This document shows, in pieces, positions 54,330-64,000 of a stretch of DNA of 64,000 nucleotides. Within the stretch, counting starts at the first letter, position 1. Each line of letters starts with the position of its first letter. The DNA is from Boesenbergia rotunda (Eukaryota; Streptophyta; Magnoliopsida; Zingiberales; Zingiberaceae). The stretch covers positions 123,227-187,226 of the forward strand of contig JAGFNQ010005677.1 in assembly GCA_024364735.1 (NCBI GenBank). Reading direction: 5' to 3'. Made by a program: the position numbers and the translations under genes. The notes below the pieces were generated by a model. The model ran no database searches and was not told the origin of the DNA. It worked only from the letters and a program-made list of their open reading frames with translations.

Positions 54330-54880
54330 TGGTCACCCGACGATCAGTGAAGACCCTGATCGATCAGGTAACCTTCTGATCAATCCAGTGACTCCCTGAT
54401 CGGACACACTGACCGATCAGGGATCGTGGATCGGTCACACTGACCGATCCATCAGCTTACTGGCCACAACCTGCAAGTTCACTGCCAGAAGCACCTGATC
54501 GGTCACCTGACCGATCAAGTTGTGCCCTGATCGGTCATAGTGACCGATCAGGTCACCTCTGGACCGATTAGGACCCATCCTGATCGGTCACACTGACCGA
54601 TCAAGGGTTTCTCCAGAAGGCTACTGATCTCCTCTGATCGTTCACCAGAACGATCAGAAACCACACAGAATGTTTCTGTTCTCTCCCTGATCATTCACCA
54701 GACCGATCAGAAGCCAAATAGAAACATTCTATTCTCTTTCTGATCATTCGCCAGAACGATCAGACACCCTGGATCGGTCACCAGACTGATCCACAACCAG
54801 GAGTTAGTGCCAACTCCCTGATCGAACTCCAGACCGATCCAGCTCCGACCAATTCTACCCTAAGTCAAGAGAACAAGCTC
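54330..54880. repeat. GATCGGTC palindrome cluster in SIRE-like LTR
   Basis: More than ten copies of CTGATCGGTC or its complement GACCGATCAG, most as inverted pairs with 1-8 bases between, e.g. at 54415-54450, 54495-54520, 54530-54555 and 54580-54605. Confidence 0.85.
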
Positions 54881-54959
54881 CCTAGCCTTCTCTGACTCAT
54901 TCTGGTCCCGGAGAAAGAGCTCACATGCCGTCTCCAACCAGTACACTCAATATGACCTG

Positions 54960-55205
54960 GCTTCACTCACCAGGGTTTCCTTCACCTAGCATCACTCACC
55001 GGGATTTTCTTCACCTAGCTTCACTCGCTAGGACCCGACTTCACTCACTGAGATTTCAGTCACCTAGCTTCACTCGCTAGGACCCGACTTCACTCACCGG
55101 GATTTCCATCACCTGGCTTCACTCACCGGGCCTGGCTTCACTCACCAGGACCCGGTGTCGCTCACCGGGATTTCCGTCACCCGGCTTCACTCACCGGGAT
55201 TTCAT
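54960..55205. repeat. Minisatellite, TTCACTCACCGGGATTTC words
   Basis: About nine degenerate units built on CACCTAGCTTCACTCGC and CACCGGGATTT. The complement gives GGTGAGTGAAGC, also present in the LTR minisatellite at 4540-4680. Confidence 0.8.
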
Positions 55206-55318
55206 GCCCAGTCCCCGACCAGGTCTTAAGTCGAATTTACTCACTCACCTAAACTTAAATCGATGTCAACACCAAAACAGCAATCAGGTTAGACTGCATC
55301 AACAATCTCCCCCTTTTT

Positions 55319-55748
55319 GTTGTTTGACAACCCGATTCTAAGTTTATGTATTAGCAACCAATAGAAGTCAAATTTTCATTATCGCAAGGGGATCAAAATC
55401 CTCCCCCTACAATAATTAAATTTGTAACAACCCCAATAAAACCTAAACTTAATCAACAATTCTCTTCCCCTTTGTCAAACACTGAAAAGGGTGTAGACTG
55501 GTTATTAAGTTTAAAATACCTCCCCCTTAAACATGAGTTTCTCCAAAAACAAACAAGATATGATTAATTGAGAAGCATATGATCAGCATATGAAAATAAA
55601 TACAGCAGGATAAGATAGTCATATGCATCATATGAAAATAAACATAAACAGCAAAATCATAGAAAAGTAGGCATACATAGAATCCAGCATACTGTCATAC
55701 ATAAATAGTCATGGAATCGAAGTCATAATCAGAGTACAACAAAAACAA
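55319..55748 (-). other. Noncoding spacer between env-position ORF and LTR
   Basis: AT-rich, no gene. On the minus strand it follows the ORF stop at 55749 and leads to the polypurine tract. Confidence 0.6.
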
Positions 55749-57170
55749 TCACTCCTGAGCAGGGGGATCATCAGACTGCATCGGGTCGAATGCAGTATCA
55801 TCGAGAGGCCGAAAACTCCCCGGAGCGATGCTGCTAGATGGCGGAAATCTAGAAAATGTCTGCTGAGGCGGATGACCCACCATCCAAGCACGCCACTCAG
55901 TAAACATCGCCTGCCGCTCGACGTGCATCACAGAAACCTCGGATTGGATCGCAGTCTGAAACACCTCCTGACTGGCACGCCACCCAGAAATCTCAGACTG
56001 GATGGTCTGTTGACCGGCCTGTAATAGAGAAACCTCGGACCGGATCTCCTGCCGCCAAAGCTTCGACATATGAAACTCATGCTGCATAGTCTGCTCAAGC
56101 TCCGTGATCTGCCAGCGGAGATCTGGGTCTGGCTCGTACTCGTCCTCTACAGGAGCGGGTGCTCATGAAGTCCAGCTAGAGCTGCTGGTACCTGAATGTG
56201 TGTTGCCCGTGGTAGCTCCCCCAAAACCCGCCCATCCTTCCACCTAAGGCCCTGAGGACCGGCAATAATGCCAGACTTGGCAAATGCACGTTTCCCAAGT
56301 CTGCAGTCTTGCCGAACCATCGGCACAGTCCTGCCCTTGGACATATCTATATCGACTGACTAGAGCCAGTCAGTAATAATGTGTCCGAAATGCATGTAAA
56401 TCGTGCGACACCCAAGCTCACTATAGGTCATGATGGAATAGAGAATGCACGTCGTGATATCAAAATCAAGATGACGATGCATCCCGTAGAGCATCAAGCA
56501 ATGATATGGACGGATTTCTGCGAGGGGTTTTGAAGTAATGGGCAGAAGACAGTTGGTGATGATCTTAAATAAAACATAGTCAGAGGGCAAGAGACGTAGG
56601 GAAGCAAAGGTGGGAAAATCAGGCCCTAGCTCATCAAGGCCATCCGGCCTAGGGTGTCCAAAAAAAAAACTCGTAGATGGAGTCAGAGGTGACTCCCTCG
56701 AAGGGAGGTAGTAAAGGATCCGGAATCTCAGGGTAGATAGAAGAAAGATTTGGCGATTGTCGACAGCCAAGATACTCAGAAAAATTATCGTAGGTAAGAT
56801 CAAGATTGGTTTTGGTTACCCGAGTTGTGAACCCCAAACCCCCTCCCAATTGCATATTGTTATAAAATTCGGACACAAGATCAGTGTTGATGTCCCTTTT
56901 GAGAGAAATAAGAAATTCAAGGTTATAGAACTCAATAACCTATTTCACAGAGGGACATTACTCGTATACAAAAGGTTTATCAACAGATCTACACGGGAAG
57001 ATCTTAAAGGTTCTACTTTTGAAAGATTGTTCAAATGCGGCATTAGGGAATCGTGAACTTGAGGATGGTTGAGGTCTAGAAGATGAAGAGGGGGCTTTTG
57101 ACCTCGAGGTTCCCTCAGCTGGAGCCTTCCCCTTTGAAGATTTCCTAAAGTTGGTAATAGGTCACGACAT
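55749..57170 (-). pseudogene. Env-position ORF of SIRE-like element, PF20167-like
   Basis: Minus-strand ORF just 5' of the polypurine tract and 3' LTR, the place of the env-like ORF in SIRE/Maximus elements. ATG at 57170, third codon TGA, then PITNFRKSSKGKAPAEG and a Ser-rich linker. The middle part (56876-56360) has DLTYDNFSEYLGC, FPTFASLRLLPSDYVLF and LMLYGMHRHLDFDI, with the pattern of the plant transposon-protein domain PF20167. The C-terminal part (56087-55749) is a coiled coil with repeated (S/Q)EVS and IRSEVSLLQAGQQ words and stops with DDPPAQE. No signal peptide or clear transmembrane segment is seen. At least three stops or frameshifts break it. The role of this ORF class is unknown. 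Confidence 0.6.
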
Positions 57171-58604
57171 TGATCAAATGAAGTTCACAACACAAGGATG
57201 GATCAAGGTATAAGGTTGGATCACGGCACAAGGTCGATTTGATCAAGTGAGGTCACGACAACCACATAATCGACAACGAAAAGTTTAAGGGCACAGCACA
57301 ACAAATAAAATTCATGATTAGTTCACAAATATAAAGCAATTAGGAAGGGAAAACCAGACCACAATAATAGCTTACTTTGGTGCCATTTGAGTCGGTTGGA
57401 GAAGACCGTGACAGCTTGAAGAAGAGAGGAACTCAGAAATTGGAGCAAGTCAAGAGAGAGCTCACAGAGAAAGCTTGCGCAGGTCAGGTGTGCACTCACA
57501 GAGAGCTCACAGAGGGCGAACTAAGAACTCACAGTGAAGGAGCGCAGGAAGAAGAAGCTTGCGCAAGAAGAGTAGGGATCGATCACCAAGCCAGAGGAAG
57601 GAGCTCGCGCAAATGTTTTGGCGCCTAGGGTTTGGAGGATATGAGGATTTGAGAGATTTAATGGATTGGTGGACCGATCACCAACCGAAATAAATGTTGC
57701 TGATCGGATCCACTGTCCGATCCAGAGTACCCAAACCGATCAGGAGAACTCCTGATCGGTCAGGTTGGGTTCTGATCAGTCCGGTGATCGATCAGGGAAG
57801 TCCCTGATCGGTTTGCGGATCGATCAGGGGATCGAACAGAAGGGTTCTATGATCCTTCTGATCGGTCTGTGGACCGATCAGCCCAACTCCTGATCGGTCA
57901 CCATGACCGATCAGAGAGGTCCCTGATCGGTCTGCGGATCGATCAGGGAATCGAACAGAATCGGACAGAAATGGTTCTGTGAGCTCACTGATCGGTCTGT
58001 GGACCGATCAGCCCACTCCAGATCGGTATGTGGACCGATCAAATATCAAGAATTATCTGATACTTATTAGAAACTTTCATCTCAAACCTCCTTTCAAAAT
58101 CTGATACGATCAGATGTAATTTCTTTGATCCTGGAGGTGTTCTCTTGACTAGAGTTTATCCCCGAACAAGAATCAAGAATCCTTATGAATTTAACAACTT
58201 CGTAACAGGTGTGTTATCAAATGCTCCAACCAATTTGAAATCAACTTCATTTAGAATGTTCAACCACATGAAATCAAGTTTGTATCAAAAACAAATTTCC
58301 AATCAAGTTTCCTTGATTGGAATGTCCAAGTATGTTCTTGGAACCAAATACACATGTATTATGCATTGGTTTTCCCATACTTGGTCAAATTAATGATTTT
58401 TGTCTCTTCAACCTAATTCCTCAAGGGATGCATGAACATTTTGAGTAATTAGGTTGATCCTAGCATCTCACCCCATTTCTAGCAATGAAAAATATTTTGT
58501 TAAACCTTATAGTTTGTGTGAGATGCCCCCAAGTTGCCCAACAATTCGAAATGATCATGAAGGTTTTTTTTTAAAAAATCCTATGAAGCACGACACATTC
58601 CCAA
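57171..58604 (-). other. Noncoding internal region of SIRE-like element
   Basis: No gene. Holds a CTCACAGAGAGCTCACAGAG repeat-rich leader (57460-57540), a GATCGGTC palindrome cluster (57660-58050), and AT-rich sequence ending at the neighbouring LTR at 58605. Pol and the 5' LTR of this element are not in the window. Confidence 0.55.
57660..58050. repeat. GATCGGTC palindrome cluster, internal
   Basis: At least twelve GATCGGTC or GACCGATC words, mostly as inverted pairs such as GATCGGTCTGTGGACCGATC. The GAACAGAA.GGTTCT and CTGATCGGTCTGTGG phrases repeat at about 57840-57880 and 57955-58000, pointing to duplication of a unit of about 120 bases. Confidence 0.8.
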
Positions 58605-60834
58605 TGTTGGGACCAAGTGCATGTTGACATGGATACGGGTTTGTAATTTTAAAATTTAATTACATGCAGCAGAAGGTTTAGCATAAATAATTTCTCAAAT
58701 TATTTTAACCACGTATCTAGCATGCAATCTTATGTTGTGGAGACATGATCATACATTTAAAATTTTGCAGAAAGTAAACTAATTTACTTAATACCTCGCG
58801 TAACTCGTAGAAAGGGACGAGATTTAACCATAGCGTCCCTTGGAAGCTCCGCCTCTATTGGCATCCACGCCGGGTTTTCTTCGGGATGACTTCGCAAAGC
58901 CACGAGTTTCGTGACGACAAGAACTACTAGATTCTCCAAAGGCATGACAAGAATACCAAGAGAGAGATGAAAAACTAACCACCAAACGAAGAACGGAATC
59001 AAGATTCCGGGAGGAAGGAAGGAGTCGCGCCCGCTTCTTCTTCTTCTTCGGCTTCTTCTTGGTGGTGGAAGCTCACGGCAAAGGGGGAGGGCTCTAGGGC
59101 CGGCGGCACTAGAAGAGGGAGAGGGAGAGAAGGAGAGGGAGAGAGGCTAGGCAAGAATCCTTGATCTCTTGGATTGATTTCCAAGTCTTGCCTTGGTTGG
59201 TACCTTTATATAGTAGCCTCTTAATCGCCAAGTCTCCTCTTAACAGAATAAATTTTTCATAAGAAATTTATCTTATAAATTTTTCTATGAATTATTCCGT
59301 TATGCCAAGTTTTTATTATAACTTAATTTATAATAAAAACAACCATGTCTCCCCTTTTATTATGGAAAGAAATTTCTTTATATAAATTTCTTTATATAAA
59401 TTTCTTTATCATGGTAAATCAATCCATTATTGATTTTATAAAATAAAATAAACCATTCCAAGGTTTATTTTAATTTCCATGATAAATAAATCTCTTTATA
59501 TAAATTTCTTTATACAAATTTCTTTATCCATAATTTTATAAGACAAACCACGCGCGGTTTATTTTATAAATTTGAACCAAATAATTTGGTTCTTCCCTCT
59601 TATTGTGGCCGGCCAAACAAAGAGGGTGGGGACCCTCTTTGGTCGACCAAACCCAACCCACGATCTCACGAATTAAACTCATTTAATTCGTTCAATAAGT
59701 CTTCAAAAGACTTAGCCATTTTATGCTTCCGATGCGTCTCTGAAAAATTCAGATTCGACTTATCTCTCTTGATCAGAAAATCTAATTTTCAACTCGTTTT
59801 AAATCCCTCGGACTACTCGTAGTGCGTGTGACTAAACAGACTTTCGATTTATGTTGGCCGTCTATAATTAACCAATTATAGAACGATCATGAGTGGCACC
59901 TAGTAGTACATCATGATCCCCAATTAATCGAAAGATCAACGGTTGACCTCAGAAACTATTCTGAAACCCTTCAGCAGCTTTAATGAATCGTGCCCCATTC
60001 CCTTCACCATCTTATACCCACTTGGTTCAAGACATGGTCTATGTGTGTCAGTCCCCACTAGGCTGACTACATCACACCTAACCCAAGTAACGTTTTATCG
60101 TTCTACGAATTCTAATTACTCTCATGTATTTAAGAGATTCATACTCTGAACATGTCATGCTCTGGCCAGAGGCTTCGAGTAACAATCCGACGATAGGCCT
60201 TAGGTATACATCCCCTCGCAAGGAGTGGTGAATCCTTTGTTGGCTGTTCAAACATCTTCGGGCACTTCGGCTTATACCCAACCATCCTGGGTCCACACCT
60301 CCTTGGAGATGCTTGCTTAAGATGTCAAAGTATAAGTCTTCATGACCAAGATGACTTGAACACCGCAAGTCAAAGGAACATCGCACTTAAGCTGCAGTAA
60401 GAACTTCATTGACATATTTATATGTAGATTACCATATGAAGTCTTACAGCTAGTCACTCCAATGAACTAGTTCCCTTAACTAGCATTCATGTTTATCTCC
60501 GGACATCCCAATGTCATTAGCCAGTGAGAATCAGCTGATTAGAGAATAACCCATGCTAGTCTCAACAGAATTGATAGTGTCCGTATTTATCAATTCATCT
60601 ACTAGGGACAATTTCAATACTTCACAATTGCACATGTAGAGATAATCACTAGTTGTGAATTCATCACAAATTCTCTCATGCTGTGAATTATATTGCGGAT
60701 ATTCAATAAATGAGTTTAAGATCTCAATCAAATACACGAACATGTATACTCAAATAGTGAATATTCATTTATTAAAGTAAATGATTACAATCATAAGGCG
60801 ATTGCCTTAGGACACTTCTGTCATATTACTAACA
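58605..60834 (-). repeat. 3' LTR of minus-strand copia element
   Basis: 2230 bases; minus strand TGTTAGTAATATGACAG...GGTCCCAACA. The complement of AACTCCCACTTGGCC (60835-60849) is the polypurine tract GGCCAAGTGGGAGTT. Contains TAAATTTCTTTATA repeats (59370-59530), a perfect GAGGG/CCCTC hairpin at 59617-59643 and a CTT-rich stretch at 59029-59060. No gene inside. Confidence 0.85.
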
Positions 60835-60848
60835 AACTCCCACTTGGC

Positions 60849-61362
60849 CTAATGCCAATCGCTACGGTATCCAATACCACAGGCTCTAACATGACCCTCA
60901 AACTTGCTTTGAGGCAAGGCCTTAGTTAAAGGATCCACTAAATTCCTTTCAGTGGGAATTTTCTCAATTTGTATATCATTCCTACTTATAATCTCTCTGA
61001 TCAGATGATAGCGGCGAAGCACGTGTTTGGATCGCTGATGAGACCTTGGTTCCTTTGCTTGTGCAATAGCTCCATTGTTGTCGCAGTAAGCCGGTATTGC
61101 TTCATCAATGGTTGGAACCACACCAAATTCCGAGACAAACTTCTTGATCCAGACTGCTTCTTTTGCTGCTTCCGAAGCCGCAATATATTCCACTTCCGTG
61201 GTAGAATCCGCTACAGTGTCTTGCTTGGAACTCTTCCAACTTATTGCACCTCCATTCAAAGTAAATACGTATCCAGACTGAGATTTGGAGTCATCCTTAT
61301 CTGTCTAGAAACTGGCATCTGTATACCCACGTATTACCATATCTCCTTCTCCATATATTAGG
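60849..61362 (-). pseudogene. Copia RNase H domain
   Basis: Last domain of the minus-strand pol. Minus reading: YTDASF then stop near 61306, then SGYVFTLNGGAISWKSSKQD, EVEYIAASEAAKEAVWIKKF, CDNNGAIAQAKEPRSHQRSKHV, and the tail VDPLTKALPQSKFEGHV to the stop at 60849. Ends 15 bases before the LTR. One in-frame stop separates it from the RT part. Confidence 0.88.
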
Positions 61363-62360
61363 AACACATCCTTAGTTCTTCTTAAGTACTTAAGGATTGT
61401 CTTGACAGCCACCCAATGATCCATTCCTGGATCAGACTGGTATCTGCTCATGACGCTCAGAGCATACGATACATCGGGCCTAGTACATAACATAGCATAC
61501 ATGATAGATCCTATCGCGGATGCATAAGGAATCTTATTCATGCAAATCCTCTCGTCTTCTGTGCGCGGACACATAGACTTTGAAAGGTTGATCCCATGCC
61601 TGATGGGAAGGTAACCTTTCTTGGATTCCGACATGCTAAACCTTTTTAGCACTCGGTCTATATATGTAGACTGCGAAAGACCAAGCAACCGTTTTGATCT
61701 ATCTCTATAGATTCTAATCCCAAGGATATAGGTTGCTTCTCCCAGGTCTTTCATGGAGAAAGTTTTGGATAACCAAATTTTAACCGACTGTAAGACTGAT
61801 ATATCATTTCCTATAAGCAATATGTCATCGACATATAGTACTAGGAATACGACTGCACTCCCACTAACCTTCTTGTACACACAAGGTTCGTCAGGATTTT
61901 GTGAGAAATCAAACTCTTTGATTGTCTCATCAAAACGGATGTTCCAGCTCCTGGATGCTTGCTTCAGTCCATATATGGATCGTCGAAGCTTGCATATTTT
62001 GGTTTTATCAACCGATGTGAAACCTTCAGGTTGTATCATGTATACATCTTCAAGCAGGTTTCCATTAAGGAAAGCTGTTTTCACATCCATTTGCCATATC
62101 TCATAATCATAATGAGCTGCTATGGCCAGGAGCATCCGAATGGATTTAAGCATAGCTACTGGCGAATAGGTTTCGTCATAATCAATTCCTTGTTTCTGAC
62201 GATATCCTTTTGCCACTAATCTAGCCTTAAAGGTAACAACATTACCTTCCATGTCGGTTTTCTTCTTGAAAACCCACTTGCACCCTATGGGCTTAATCCC
62301 TTCAGGTGGGTTAACCAAGTCCCATACTTGATTTTCGTACATGGAATCCATTTCCGACTT
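61305..62360 (-). pseudogene. Copia reverse transcriptase
   Basis: Minus strand, ATG at 62351 is only the first Met after a frameshift. ENQVWDLV, GCKWVFKKK, ARLVAKGYRQKQGIDYDETYS, QMDVKTAFLNG, IYGLKQASRSWN, YVDDILLIG (catalytic D-D), LGEATYILGI, YASAIGSIMYAMLCTRPDVSYAL in standard order and of normal length. One frameshift near 62360 and the stop near 61306 inactivate the polyprotein. The LYVDDILLIGND and KTDMEGN style fits the Tork-like branch of copia; that lineage call is tentative. Confidence 0.9.
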
Positions 62361-63827
62361 ATGGCTTCAAGCCATTTGTCCCTTTCTGAACTTTTCAGAA
62401 CATCCATAACTGATAGGTTCGTCATCGCTTATGAATAACACGTCGTTTGATTCACTTATGAGAAATTCGTATCTCTCTTGAATATTGTGTGTCCTATCAG
62501 ACCTACGAAGAGGTGGTGTTATTTTAGGTTCAACTGATAGCTCATCATTATGAGTTATTGGTTGTGGGTCTAGACTAGGTGTCTCTGTAATGTCTATTGG
62601 AGTTTCTTGAACTTCATCAAGTTCAATGCCACTCCCACTGTTTTCTTGTAAAAGAAATTCCTTTTCCAGAAATACAGCATGCCTTGAAACAAACACCTTT
62701 TGTTCCAAGGGATGATAGAATTGGTAACCCTTCGTTTCCTTAGGGTATCCAATAAATAGACATTTATCAGACTTAGCATCCAATTTGTTTGATACAGTCC
62801 ACTTCACATAAGCAGGACAACCCCATATCTTAAGGTGAGTTAAGTGAGGTTTCATACTATTCCACGTCTCATATGGAGTAGTAGAGACTACCTTGGTCGG
62901 GACTCTGTTTAGCAAGTAAACAGTTGTCTTAAGTGCATAGCCCCAAAAGGATTTTGGAAGAGTTGCATGATTCATCATGGATCTAACCATGTCCATCAAG
63001 GTTCGGTTACGCCTCTCAGATACACCATTATGCTGTGGTGTATATGGCGGAGTCCATTGAGACAATATCCCATTGTACCTAAGATAATCTTGAAATTCTT
63101 GACTTAAGTATTCACCACCCCGATCGGATCGAAGTATCTTAATACTTTTGTCAAGCTGTTTCTCTACTTCATTTCTGAACTATTTGAATTTCTCAAAAGC
63201 TTCAGATTTGTGTTTCATCAAGAACACATACCCGAATCGTGAGTGATCATCGATAAAGGTAATGAAGTAGCTATAGCCTCCTTGTGCAAGAGTTGACATT
63301 GGTCCACATACATTAGTATGTATTAGACCAAGCAATTCTCTCACTGGATTACCTTTTCCGGAAAAGGGTAATTTGGCCATCTTGCCTTTTAAGCATGATT
63401 CGCATGTATCAAATGAACCGGGTTCAAATGATTCCAAAATTCCACATCGGTGTAATTTGGTCATGCGTTTCTTACTTACATGGCCAAGACGACAATGCCA
63501 CATATAGGAGTCTATTCGATTATCTATTCGAGCACGTTTGTTGCTAACTTCGATATTGAAAACGTCACCGGATAAATCTAATGTGTAGATACCATTGCAC
63601 AAAATTTCGGTCCCATAAAGAACACCATTTAAAATTATGTAACAACAACTGTTACTAAAAGTTAAATGATAACCCTTTTCATTCAAACATGAAATAGATA
63701 CAATGTTCTTTATTAACGAAGGAACGAAATAACAATTATCCAATTCTAAGACACGTCCAGTGGGGAGCTTTAGCAAATATGTTCCGATGGCAACAGCAGC
63801 AATCTTTGCTCCATTTCCAACTCGCAA
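62361..63827 (-). pseudogene. Copia integrase and pre-integrase domain
   Basis: Minus strand. Pre-integrase HHCC: YMWHCRLGHVSKKRM and CESCLKGKM (about 63490-63390). Integrase core: first Asp expected in LLGLIHTNVCGPM, where Asp is replaced by Asn (normally HTDVCGP); second Asp in RSDRGGEYL near 63125; Glu in GVSERRNRTLMDM (about 63020). A TAG at 63180-63182 splits the core. The linker to RT has APLRRSDR-type PPLRRSDRTHN. The loss of the first catalytic Asp would inactivate integration even without the stop. Confidence 0.88.
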
Positions 63828-64000
63828 ATTCGCTTCTCCCTTGACGAGTCTTCTTCTATTCCTTAGCCCCTGTATGTCATTACATATATGTGAGCTACAC
63901 CTAGTATCAAGTACCCAGGTGGTTTAGGAAATAGAGTGACATTCAATAACGAAGATACCTGAAGAGGATGGGGCATCGGATGCCTTCTTCTTCAAGGACA
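63828..64000 (-). pseudogene. Copia protease start, cut by window edge
   Basis: Minus reading upstream of 63827 in the same frame gives TTWVLDTRCSSHICNDIQGL, then RRLVKGEANLRVGNG. The active-site D-T-G has become D-T-R (AGG for GGG) and a TAA precedes TTW, so the protease is dead. The element's gag and 5' LTR lie to the right of the window. Confidence 0.8.

Larger units (their letters stand above)
53339..55304 (-). repeat. 3' LTR of a minus-strand SIRE-like element
   Basis: 1966 bases; minus strand TGTTGATGCAGTC...AGGACCAACA, ending in a CACCCCCCC-type tail. A purine tract AAAAAGGGGGAGAT (complement of 55305-55318) precedes it. U3 has GGTGAGTGAAGCC-type repeats (54960-55205) and a large cluster of GATCGGTC palindromes (54330-54880). 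Confidence 0.85.

Noticed and set aside
59586..59822. Open frame in the copia 3' LTR
   Set aside because: Lies in LTR sequence without domain similarity; LTR context explains it.

Overview
This window is plant nuclear DNA made almost entirely of nested LTR retrotransposons. The evidence is tRNA-primed Ty1/copia and Ty3/gypsy elements with plant-type features: SIRE/Maximus-like copia with an env-position ORF, Athila-like and Tat-like gypsy, chromovirus-type LTRs opening TGTRACRMCCC, and PF04195-type antisense ORFs. The element mix suggests a repeat-rich, probably monocot genome. The species cannot be fixed from the sequence alone. No intact protein-coding gene was found. The only likely cellular coding signal is the broken 3' end of a spliced gene at 49430-49855 (minus).

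Layout, left to right. 1-2420: copia 3' or solo LTR cut by the window edge. 2421-4226: LTR fragments plus a long-TIR fold-back element. 4227-10406: SIRE-like copia (5' LTR, gag, protease, integrase, part of RT), truncated at the RT YVDD motif. 10407-33303: 3' part of a Tat-like gypsy element ending in a 3' LTR. It carries an 81-bp minisatellite and a long antisense PF04195-type ORF. That ORF region has been hit by three later insertions with readable 5-bp target-site duplications (TSDs): a gag-only copia element (12782-18874, TSD CCGAA), a 3.56-kb solo LTR (19660-23223, TSD GTGGG) and a second gag-only copia element (25016-32309, TSD CCCTG).

33304-43655: Athila-like gypsy element (gag remnant, protease, RT, RNase H, integrase, 3' LTR), split by a 2.19-kb solo LTR (38772-40958, TSD TTCTG). 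43681-48244: about 56 copies of a 56-bp tandem repeat. A 1.42-kb insertion (45267-46689) splits this array and contains a perfect 650-bp palindrome (two 325-bp arms, no spacer). 48245-49140: 5' LTR, primer site and gag start of a minus-strand Tat-like element.

49141-53338: older degenerate DNA with the gene remnant and two LTR fragments. 53339-58604: minus-strand SIRE-like 3' LTR and the env-position ORF. 58605-64000: minus-strand copia 3' LTR and nearly full-length but inactivated pol, running off the right edge.

The genes do not act together as a pathway; each cluster is a separate retroelement. Three cross-element patterns stand out. First, short palindromic words (cores GTCGAC, GATCGGTC, GGCGCC) are clustered in LTRs, often just upstream of the TATA box, and are shared between unrelated copia and gypsy families. 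Second, antisense tRNA-like A-box/B-box modules recur near one end of all three chromovirus-like LTRs. Third, gag-only elements share a noncoding block and a gag C-terminal motif with their likely SIRE-type helpers.
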